Source of the DNA: an uncultured Eubacteriales bacterium
GTDB lineage: Bacteria; Bacillota; Clostridia; Oscillospirales; Oscillospiraceae
Length of the DNA stretch: 14,914 bases
Assembly: GCA_902496595.1 (NCBI GenBank)
Contig: CABVBV010000041.1
Span: 1-14,914 of the forward strand
Direction of reading: 5' to 3'
Below, in pieces: positions 1-5,952 of the stretch. Positions within the stretch are counted from its first letter, which is position 1. Every line of letters starts with the position of its first letter. Made by a program: the position numbers and the translations under genes. The notes under the pieces are model-generated. The model was given only the letters and a program-made list of their open reading frames with translations. It did not search any database and was not told where the DNA came from.

Positions 1-493
1 CACCCGGCCTGCCGTCTATGAAGATGACCTTGCAGAGCACCAGCGTCAGGATGAAGAGCGCCGCCATGGAGATGCGGTTCACCCAGCCGAGGTTCGTGAT
101 GCCTATGAGTATCCACACGACGATGAGCACGCCGATGACGAGGCACCAGACCCATGCTCCGGTGTCGAAGATGCCGTTCGTCGCCAGGGCGCCGTCGTAG
201 ATCATGATGGCCGTCCAGCCCACGAGCTGCAGGACGTTCAAAAAGGCGAAGAGCAGCCCGCCCTTCTGCCCGAAGGACATCTTGACCGTCTCCATGGCGC
301 TCAGGCCCGTCCTGCCGCCTATGAGCCCCGCGAAGAAGAACAGTGCGCAGCCTATGACGTGGCCGACGACTATTGCGAGGATGCCCTTGCCCATGCCGAG
401 GGGCGCAAAATATGTGCCGGTGAGTATCTCGGCGATGGACACGCCCGCGCCGAACCAGATAAGGCCGTTCTGGAAGGTGGAGGTCTTTTTCAT
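1..493 (-). CDS. cytX: CytX-like HMP transporter, NCS1 family (partial)
   Basis: Only the first 164 residues are present; the gene runs off the left edge. The translation begins MKKTSTFQNGLIWFGAGVSI and continues through several hydrophobic helices, with the family-like stretch AEILTGTYFAPLG near residue 21 and a GWTAIMIYDGA stretch near residue 90. This matches the NCS1 nucleobase/cation symporter family, specifically the CytX branch proposed to import hydroxymethylpyrimidine. Its ATG overlaps the thiD stop codon in an ATGA arrangement, which suggests translational coupling and a shared message. Sitting directly behind thiD supports a pyrimidine-moiety salvage role over cytosine uptake, but substrate is inferred from context, not residues. 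Confidence 0.82.
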   Translation of the reverse strand, partial: MKKTSTFQNGLIWFGAGVSIAEILTGTYFAPLGMGKGILAIVVGHVIGCALFFFAGLIGGRTGLSAMETVKMSFGQKGGLLFAFLNVLQLVGWTAIMIYDGALATNGIFDTGAWVWCLVIGVLIVVWILIGITNLGWVNRISMAALFILTLVLCKVIFIDGRPG

Positions 494-1302
494 ATCCGCG
501 CCTCCATCCTGTACTCCGGCTTAATGTCGAAGGCGTGATCCATGGGCCCCGAGCCGCGCCCGAGGTCGAGCATGGCCGCGAGCGCACCGGAGAGGTAGGT
601 CTTGGCGCGTTCAACGGAGTCCTCGAGGCAGAAGCCCTTCGCCAGGTTCGCGGCGATGGCGCTCGAGAGCGTGCAGCCCGTGCCGTGGGTGTTCGGGTTG
701 TCTATCCTCCTGCCAATGAACCAGCGCGTCGTGCCGTCCGGATGGCAGAGCAGGTCGTTTGCGTCGTTCGTGTTGTGCCCGCCCTTGCAGAGCACGGCGC
801 AGCCGTAGGCTGAGCTTATCTTCTTCGCCGCCGCTTCCATGCCCGCGGCGTCTTTTATCTCCATATCCGAGAGTATCTCCGCCTCCGGTATGTTCGGCGT
901 GACGACCTCGGCGAGGGGCAAGAGCTCGCGCTTTAAGGTCTCGATGGCGTCGTCCCTCAGGAGCTTTGCCCCGCTCGTCGCCACCATGACCGGGTCGACG
1001 ACTATGTGCTTTGCCGCGTATTCCCGGAGCCTCTTTCCAATGAGCCCGATGAGGCCCGCCGAGGAGACCATGCCGATCTTCACCGCGTCGGGCCGGATAT
1101 CCGTGAACACGGCGTCGAGCTGCTCGGCCAGAAATTCTGGCGTGGCCTCCATGATGTCCGTGACGCCGGTAGTGTTCTGGGCGGTCAGGGCCGTTATGGC
1201 GCTCATGGCGAATACGCCGTTCAGCGTCATGGTCTTGATGTCCGCCTGGATACCGGCGCCTCCGCTGGAATCGCTCCCAGCGATCGTCAATGCTGTTCTC
1301 AT
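490..1302 (-). CDS. thiD: Hydroxymethylpyrimidine / phosphomethylpyrimidine kinase ThiD
   Basis: This ribokinase-fold enzyme phosphorylates hydroxymethylpyrimidine and then HMP phosphate to give the pyrimidine diphosphate used by ThiE; it is cytosolic. The N-terminus carries the substrate loop IAGSDSSGGAGIQADIKT, the middle has VDPVMVATSG, and the C-terminal half has the anion hole and catalytic motif NTHGTGCTLSSAIAANLA. About 270 residues is normal for the family. Two ATGs lie six bases apart. The ribosome binding site GGAG (1311-1314) is only 2 nt from the first (1306-1308) but 8 nt from the second (1300-1302), so I prefer the second, giving MRTALTIAGSD. The stop overlaps the cytX start by four bases. 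Confidence 0.93.
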   Translation of the reverse strand: MRTALTIAGSDSSGGAGIQADIKTMTLNGVFAMSAITALTAQNTTGVTDIMEATPEFLAEQLDAVFTDIRPDAVKIGMVSSAGLIGLIGKRLREYAAKHIVVDPVMVATSGAKLLRDDAIETLKRELLPLAEVVTPNIPEAEILSDMEIKDAAGMEAAAKKISSAYGCAVLCKGGHNTNDANDLLCHPDGTTRWFIGRRIDNPNTHGTGCTLSSAIAANLAKGFCLEDSVERAKTYLSGALAAMLDLGRGSGPMDHAFDIKPEYRMEARI

Positions 1303-1332
1303 AATCATTTCTCCTTTCTCAGCATTGCGTTT

Positions 1333-1361
1333 TATATAGCGGCATAAGGTGGTGCCCCCAA
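1333..1361 (-). promoter_or_regulatory. Candidate promoter of thiD-cytX, flanked by an inverted repeat
   Basis: Reading the minus strand, TTGGGG (1356-1361) is followed after 17 nt by TATATA (1333-1338), a weak -35 and a fair -10. The region is spanned by a near-perfect 9-bp inverted repeat (1338-1346 with 1362-1370, one G-T pair), and a second perfect 8-bp hairpin lies upstream at 1381-1399 (CTGTGCGC, 3-nt loop). Neither hairpin has a T-run, so they look like operators or RNA structures, not terminators. No TPP aptamer core is visible here. Confidence 0.35.
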
Positions 1362-1420
1362 TATACCGCTGCCACAGTGCCTGTGCGCTATGCGCACAGA
1401 CGCTGGTGCTTACTGAATTG

Positions 1421-2284
1421 TCATTTGCGCCGCCTGAAGCCTGTGACCGTCAGCACGGCGGCGGCGAGCGCGAGCAGGGCCATGACCGTCACCATGATGT
1501 TCCCGCCGATCGCCGCCGGGCTCAGCCAGTCGCCGAGGTCGGCGTTGTACGGGTTCAGCGGGTCGTACGGCAGGCTGGACGCCCAGCCGTTGACTTTCAA
1601 TATGGCGTCCACGCCCCAGGGCGCGAGCCAGATATACGCGGCGCTCACGGCGCAGGCCGCCGCGGCGCGATGCCGTCGCGAAACCGGCAGGTATCGCAGG
1701 CAGCCGAGCATCAGCCAGGGCCAGAGCAGGCCCAGCAGCATGAGCGGGTAGCTCTCGCTCCAGAGGTAGTCCGTGCCCCCGGTAGGTATTGCCGCCGCGA
1801 GCAGCACGGCGGCAAAGCCGCACATGGCCCACACGCCGCCCATGCGCTCCGGCGCGAGCGCCGGCAGCAGCGTCAAACTCGCCGCCATGAGCAGCGACGC
1901 GAGCGCGATGAGCGACCAGCCGAATCCTCCGCCGCCGTCCGCCAGGTCGCAGATGAGGCAGACGAGCGCCGCGCCGCCGTAGAGGATATACTGCGCGAGC
2001 TTGTAGTTTTTCGCCATGCGCCGGTAGCGTGCGGCGAGCTTTTCGGCCGAGCGCGCCTCCACGTCCACGCCGGCGGTGAGCAGCTCGTGCTCGCTCACGC
2101 CGAGGATGGCGCAGATGTCGCGTATTAGCGTGATGTCCGGGTAGCTCATGCCGCGCTCCCATTTGCTCACGGCGGAGTCCGTCACGAACAGCTTGTCGGC
2201 AAATTCACGCTGCGTCATGCCGAGCGCCTTGTGGCGCCGGGTGATGAACTCGCCGAAGGATCTCTTCTCATTGTTTTCCAACAT
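1421..2284 (-). CDS. XRE-family helix-turn-helix regulator with C-terminal membrane domain
   Basis: Residues about 8-66 form a Cro/C1-type helix-turn-helix (RRHKALGMTQREFADKLF, then TDSAVSKWERG), a DNA-binding fold with the usual SKWERG recognition-helix segment. From about residue 95 to the end there are five or six hydrophobic helices, ending in a basic GFRRRK tail. Such HTH-plus-membrane proteins are common in Clostridia and are presumed one-component membrane sensors; the ligand is unknown. The ATG has a good GGGAGG site 6 nt upstream. The gene has its own promoter and sits between thiE and thiD, on the same strand as both, so a link to thiamine or to envelope stress is possible but unproven. 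Confidence 0.85.
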   Translation of the reverse strand: MLENNEKRSFGEFITRRHKALGMTQREFADKLFVTDSAVSKWERGMSYPDITLIRDICAILGVSEHELLTAGVDVEARSAEKLAARYRRMAKNYKLAQYILYGGAALVCLICDLADGGGGFGWSLIALASLLMAASLTLLPALAPERMGGVWAMCGFAAVLLAAAIPTGGTDYLWSESYPLMLLGLLWPWLMLGCLRYLPVSRRHRAAAACAVSAAYIWLAPWGVDAILKVNGWASSLPYDPLNPYNADLGDWLSPAAIGGNIMVTVMALLALAAAVLTVTGFRRRK

Positions 2285-2321
2285 TGTTGGCCTCCCTTCG
2301 TTGGCCCGCGGGTCTGAAGGA

Positions 2322-2351
2322 AGGATAGCGCTCAGCGGCGCGGCTTGTCAA
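2322..2351 (-). promoter_or_regulatory. SigmaA-type promoter of the XRE regulator gene
   Basis: On the minus strand a perfect -35 TTGACA (2346-2351) is followed after 18 nt by TATCCT (2322-2327), 38 nt before the XRE start codon. The -35 lies inside a small inverted repeat TTGT-TG-ACAA, which could be an operator for autoregulation. It means the XRE gene need not depend on the upstream TPP riboswitch. Confidence 0.55.
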
Positions 2352-2406
2352 CAAATCGGGCCCGAAAAGCGGCTCGACTGTCAGGAAAGTCCGGCGATCG
2401 CGCCCT

Positions 2407-3027
2407 TTACAGCTGCTCCGCCAGTGTGCGCAGTTCATGCGCCGCCGCCTCGATGTCCGGCTGCGCGAAGATGGCCGAGACCACCGCGACGCCCGCGAGG
2501 CCCAGGCCTCGGAGTTTGCCGATGTTCTCCTTTGAAATCCCGCCTATGGCGACGACCGGTATCGAGACCGCCTGTGTCACGGCGGCCAGGCCCTCGGGGC
2601 CTATGGGCGCTGCCGTCTCCTTCGTGCTCGTGGCGAAGGCCGCGCCGGAGCCTATGTAGTCCGCGCCGGCGGCTTCGGCCCTGCGGGCCTCCTCCGCGTT
2701 GTGCGCCGAGACGCCTATTATCTTCCCCGGGCCCAGCCTCTCACGCGCCAGCCCGGCCTCGAGATCCTCCTGGCCGACGTGTACTCCGTCCGCGCCCGAG
2801 GCTATGGCCACGTCAACGTTGTCGTTTATGACGCAGGGCACGCCGTGGGAGCGGCAGAGGGCGACTATCTCCTTCGCCTCGGCCAGGAACTCCTCGAAGC
2901 CCAGCTCCTTCTCCCGTATCTGCACGAAACCCGCGCCGCCGCGTATGGCGGCCTCCACGTCCCGGCAGAGGTCGTCCGTCCAGGCCCTGTCCGTGACGGC
3001 GTAGAGCCTCAGGTCTTCCCTTTTCAA
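2407..3027 (-). CDS. thiE: Thiamine-phosphate synthase ThiE
   Basis: The enzyme condenses HMP pyrophosphate with hydroxyethylthiazole phosphate to form thiamine phosphate; it is a soluble TIM barrel. Family motifs run in order: LYAVTDRAW near the start, FVQIREKEL, CVINDNVDVA, DGVHVGQEDL, IIGVSAHN, the pyrophosphate-binding stretch YIGSGAAFATSTKETA, and VVAIGGI near the end. The start is a TTG at 3025-3027, five bases after a strong GGAGGGG (3033-3039), giving 206 residues, typical for ThiE. The frame is open further upstream, but a longer protein would be encoded by the terminator hairpin of the riboswitch, so that extension is an artefact. The XRE gene follows 122 nt downstream. Confidence 0.93.
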   Translation of the reverse strand: MKREDLRLYAVTDRAWTDDLCRDVEAAIRGGAGFVQIREKELGFEEFLAEAKEIVALCRSHGVPCVINDNVDVAIASGADGVHVGQEDLEAGLARERLGPGKIIGVSAHNAEEARRAEAAGADYIGSGAAFATSTKETAAPIGPEGLAAVTQAVSIPVVAIGGISKENIGKLRGLGLAGVAVVSAIFAQPDIEAAAHELRTLAEQL

Positions 3028-3043
3028 AAAATCCCCTCCAATG

Positions 3044-3075
3044 AAAAACAGGCTCGCCAAAATAAGGCAAGCCTG
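3044..3075 (-). terminator. Riboswitch-controlled intrinsic terminator before thiE
   Basis: On the minus strand CAGGCTTGCC (3066-3075) pairs with GGCGAGCCTG (3049-3058) in a 10-bp stem with one G-U pair and a 7-nt loop, followed at once by TTTTT (3044-3048). It lies between the TPP aptamer and the thiE ribosome binding site, the position of the expression platform. High TPP should favour this hairpin and stop transcription before thiE. Confidence 0.9.
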
Positions 3076-3093
3076 CGGCATACGCTGCAATAT

Positions 3094-3170
3094 TTCCCTA
3101 CGTTGGCATTATCCAAATCAGGTCGGGTCGAGGCGGAAGCCTCCTCTCAGCCCTTCAGAGCTCCCCTATT
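3094..3170 (-). promoter_or_regulatory. TPP riboswitch (THI element) aptamer
   Basis: Reading the minus strand, the conserved THI-box blocks appear in order: AGGGG at the 5' end, the pyrimidine-sensing CTGAGA segment, a variable hairpin (GGCTTCCGCC), ACCCGACCTGA, then TTTGGATAATGCCAACGTAG and GGGA closing helix P1. Both the P2/P3 (CTGAGA) and P4/P5 (GATAATGCCAACG) cores that grip the two ends of thiamine pyrophosphate are intact. It is preceded directly by a promoter and followed by an intrinsic terminator, so it should act by transcription termination on thiE. Confidence 0.95.
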
Positions 3171-3177
3171 GACTGCA

Positions 3178-3206
3178 ATTATAATACCCTCCGTCCGCTT
3201 TTGCAA
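3178..3206 (-). promoter_or_regulatory. SigmaA promoter of the riboswitch-thiE transcript
   Basis: TTGCAA (3201-3206) and a perfect TATAAT (3178-3183) are separated by exactly 17 nt on the minus strand. The predicted transcription start, near 3171, coincides with the first base of the TPP aptamer. The -35 box sits 1 nt past the stop codon of the upstream LysR gene, so thiE has its own promoter even though the LysR gene is on the same strand. Confidence 0.8.
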
Positions 3207-3207
3207 G

Positions 3208-4086
3208 CTAAACCTGAAACTGCTCTCCCGCCAGCTCGATGAACTCCCTCAGCTCGGGCCTTCCGGCGAGGCTCTTGTAGTACACTCCGTAGCTCATGGG
3301 CTCCGCGTCCAGTATGCGCAGGTACCTCAGCTCCTGCCCGCCGGACGGGGCCAGCCCCGGCACTATGGCCGCCCCGAAGCCCGCCTGCGCCAGCGCCACC
3401 GACGCCTCGCCCGAATCACACAGATACACGTCCAGCGCCGATTTGTCCTCTATCAGCGCATACTGTATGCCCCGCAGCTGCTCCGGGCAGCTCCACGGTT
3501 CCCCTGCTATCAGCCTCTCGCCCCGAAGCTCCTCCATGGTCGTCTCCGCCTTCGCCGACAGCGGGTTCGACTCGTGCACGGCCGCGTACACCGGTATCTT
3601 CGCCAGCTCGTGATAGCTCACATACTTCCTCAGCCCTCCCTCACGGAAGGCCGCGACTACGTCCAGCTTGTCCTCCATCAGCTCCTGATACAGATGCCGG
3701 AAGGGTATGACCCGGAACACCGGGTAGAGCTCCGGGCGGCTCTCCCTCATCCGGCGCAGCACCCCCGGGAACAGCCCTATCTCGTGGTGCGCGTGGCAGC
3801 CTATGCGCAGCGGCACCCGGGCGTCCTCAAAGCTCTCCCCGCCGCGCCTCTTCGCCCGCTCCAGCGTTTCCAGCACGCTCCTGGCGTCGTTTATGAAAAA
3901 CAGCCCGGCCTGCGTCAGCTCGACCGTCCGCGTCGTCCGGTTGAACAGCCTGAAACCCAGCTCGTCCTCCAGCGAGCGTATCTGCTGCGTCACCGCCGGC
4001 TGCGTCACGTGCAGCCGCTCCGCCGCCATCGCAAAGTTCAGCGTCTCCGCCACCGTCAGAAAACAGGCCAGCTGAGAGGTATTCAT
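3208..4086 (-). CDS. LysR-family transcriptional regulator
   Basis: The 292-residue length and layout are standard for LysR regulators. Residues 1-60 hold the winged helix-turn-helix (MNTSQLACFLTVAETLNFAM, then AERLHVTQPAVTQQIRSLEDEL and LFNRTTRTVELTQAG), followed by a linker helix and a periplasmic-binding-like effector domain (LRIGCHAHHEIGLF, DKLDVVAAF, GFGAAIVPGLAP). The ligand cannot be read from the sequence. It is transcribed divergently from the ABC exporter genes, with a perfect inverted repeat of LysR-box type between them, so it most likely controls itself and the exporter. The ATG has GGGAG 9 nt upstream. Relevance to the adjacent thiE is doubtful because thiE has its own promoter. 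Confidence 0.9.
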   Translation of the reverse strand: MNTSQLACFLTVAETLNFAMAAERLHVTQPAVTQQIRSLEDELGFRLFNRTTRTVELTQAGLFFINDARSVLETLERAKRRGGESFEDARVPLRIGCHAHHEIGLFPGVLRRMRESRPELYPVFRVIPFRHLYQELMEDKLDVVAAFREGGLRKYVSYHELAKIPVYAAVHESNPLSAKAETTMEELRGERLIAGEPWSCPEQLRGIQYALIEDKSALDVYLCDSGEASVALAQAGFGAAIVPGLAPSGGQELRYLRILDAEPMSYGVYYKSLAGRPELREFIELAGEQFQV

Positions 4087-4105
4087 AAGCCGTCACTCCC
4101 ACAAC

Positions 4106-4124
4106 CAATAAGTTTTACTTATTG
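4106..4124. promoter_or_regulatory. Inverted repeat, probable LysR operator
   Basis: CAATAAG-TTTTA-CTTATTG is a perfect 7-bp inverted repeat with a 5-nt spacer, and it contains the LysR-type T-N11-A core (T4109, A4121). It lies 20 bases upstream of the LysR start codon and about 80 bases upstream of the divergent ABC gene, the usual place for a shared autoregulatory and activating site. I do not see a consensus promoter for either direction here. Confidence 0.6.
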
Positions 4125-4206
4125 ATGATAACATATTCTGAATTCACTTTCAAGCGTAACGGGTCTGTCATGTTTCTGTATCTTGAAAGGAGTTTGATGT
4201 CAATAT

Positions 4207-5952
4207 ATGTTTCAGCTCATGAAATATCTCGGCGAATACAAAAAACGCGCCGTGATGACGCCCGTCTGGGTGATACTTGAGACCGTCTGCGAGCTCTTCC
4301 TGACCGTGACCATCGGCCGGTTCATCGACGAGCTCTCGAACTCGGAGACGACGATGGGGCTCATCTACGAATACGGGATCAGGCTCATCATCATCGCCGC
4401 CCTCTGCTTCGTATTCGGCGCCATCTGCGGCTGGGAGTCCGTCAAGGCGGCCTCCGGCCTCTCGAAGAACCTGAGAAACGCCATGTTCGACAGGATACAG
4501 GATTTCTCCTTCACGAACATCGACCGTTTCTCCACGAACAGCCTCGTGACGAGGATGACCACAGACGTGGCGAACGTGCAGAACGCCTTCATGATGATGC
4601 TCCGCATCGCCGCAAAGGCGCCCGTGTCCATCGTCTGCGCCCTGGTCATGGCCTTCATGATAAACTGGAAGATCAGCCTCGTCTACATCATCGTCATACC
4701 GATACTGCTAGTCGGCCTGATAGTCATCGCACGGGTGACGCACCCCATCTTCGAGCGCGTCTTCCACACCTACGACCGCCTCAACGGCGTCGTGCGCGAG
4801 GATCTGCACGGCATCCGCGTGGTCAAGGGCTTCGTGCGCGAGGACTTCGAGTCGGAGAAGTTCAAGGGCATCTCCGAGGACATCCGCCGCGACTTCACCA
4901 AGGCCGAGACGACCATCGCCTTCAACCCCTTCCTCATGCAGTTTTCCATCTACCTCTGCCTCGTGCTCATCTCCTGGTTCTCCGCAAAGGCCATCGTCGG
5001 CGTCTCGGGCGGCATCTCGATGACCACCGGCGACCTGCAGAACCTCATAACCTACGCCATGATGATACTCATGTCGCTCATGATGCTCTCCATGATCTAC
5101 GTCATGACCATGATATCCCGAGAGTGCGTCAGCCGTATCCGCGAGGTGCTCGCCGAGCAGCCCACCATCGAGGCCCCTGATAACGCGGTCAAGGACATCG
5201 AAAACGGGCAGATCGACTTCGAGCACGTGGGCTTCAGCTACGCCGACGACCCGGGCAAGCTCTGTCTTTCCGATATCGACCTGCACATCAAGTCCGGAGA
5301 GACGATAGGCGTCATAGGCGGCACGGGCTCCGGCAAGTCCTCGCTGGTGCAGCTCATACCGAGGCTCTACGACGCCACGGTGGGCAGCGTGAAGGTCGCG
5401 GGCCGCGACGTGCGCGAGTACGACATCGAGGCCCTGCGCGACGCCGTGGCCGTCGTGCTGCAGAAGAACGTGCTCTTTGCGGGCACGATAAAGGAGAACC
5501 TGCGCTGGGGCAAGCCCGACGCGACGGACGAGGAGATCGCCGAGGTCTGCCGGCTCGCGCAGGCCGACAGCTTCATCTCCCAGTTCCCGGACGGCTATGA
5601 CTCGCACATCGAGCAGGGCGGCACGAACGTCTCCGGCGGTCAGAAGCAGAGGCTCTGCATCGCGAGGGCGCTCCTGAAGCGGCCGAAGGTGCTCATCCTC
5701 GACGACTCGACCTCGGCCGTCGACACGAAGACCGACGCGCTCATAAGGAAGGCGTTCCGGGAATACATACCCGAGACGACCAAGATAATCATCGCCCAGC
5801 GCATCAGCTCCGTGCAGGACGCCGACCGCATCATCGTCATGGACGGCGGCCGGATAGACGCCATAGGTACGCACGAGGAGCTGCTCAAGTCAAACAAGAT
5901 CTATCAGGAAGTCTATGACTCCCAGCAGAAAGGAGGCGGCGACGATGAGTAA
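4207..5952 (+). CDS. ABC exporter half-transporter, TM287-like (degenerate ATPase site)
   Basis: A 581-residue half-transporter of the type I exporter fold: six membrane helices over residues about 1-310, then an ATPase domain. Walker A GGTGSGKS is at 371-378, the signature VSGGQ at 475-479, and Walker B ends in D499-D500, so the catalytic glutamate is replaced by aspartate. The switch histidine is replaced by Gln531 (IIAQR). These two changes are the known hallmark of the degenerate subunit in heterodimeric exporters such as TM287/288, so it needs its partner, encoded next, to hydrolyse ATP. Export of drugs or lipids is a family-level guess. The ribosome binding site AAAGGAG (4186-4192) is an unusual 14 nt from this ATG; an in-frame stop at 4195 rules out any earlier start. 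Confidence 0.92.
   Translation: MFQLMKYLGEYKKRAVMTPVWVILETVCELFLTVTIGRFIDELSNSETTMGLIYEYGIRLIIIAALCFVFGAICGWESVKAASGLSKNLRNAMFDRIQDFSFTNIDRFSTNSLVTRMTTDVANVQNAFMMMLRIAAKAPVSIVCALVMAFMINWKISLVYIIVIPILLVGLIVIARVTHPIFERVFHTYDRLNGVVREDLHGIRVVKGFVREDFESEKFKGISEDIRRDFTKAETTIAFNPFLMQFSIYLCLVLISWFSAKAIVGVSGGISMTTGDLQNLITYAMMILMSLMMLSMIYVMTMISRECVSRIREVLAEQPTIEAPDNAVKDIENGQIDFEHVGFSYADDPGKLCLSDIDLHIKSGETIGVIGGTGSGKSSLVQLIPRLYDATVGSVKVAGRDVREYDIEALRDAVAVVLQKNVLFAGTIKENLRWGKPDATDEEIAEVCRLAQADSFISQFPDGYDSHIEQGGTNVSGGQKQRLCIARALLKRPKVLILDDSTSAVDTKTDALIRKAFREYIPETTKIIIAQRISSVQDADRIIVMDGGRIDAIGTHEELLKSNKIYQEVYDSQQKGGGDDE

Noticed and set aside
1303..1420. A second TPP riboswitch before thiD
   Set aside because: The region has two hairpins but lacks the CTGAGA and GGATAATGCCA-type core blocks on either strand.
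2701..4125. A 474-codon plus-strand open frame across thiE, the riboswitch and the LysR gene
   Set aside because: It crosses a promoter, a riboswitch and a terminator on the other strand, and its translation has no domain. It is a GC-driven shadow.
4708..5874. A 388-codon minus-strand open frame opposite the first ABC gene
   Set aside because: Low-complexity Val/Asp/His/Arg composition, no ribosome binding site and complete overlap with a gene carrying intact Walker and signature motifs.
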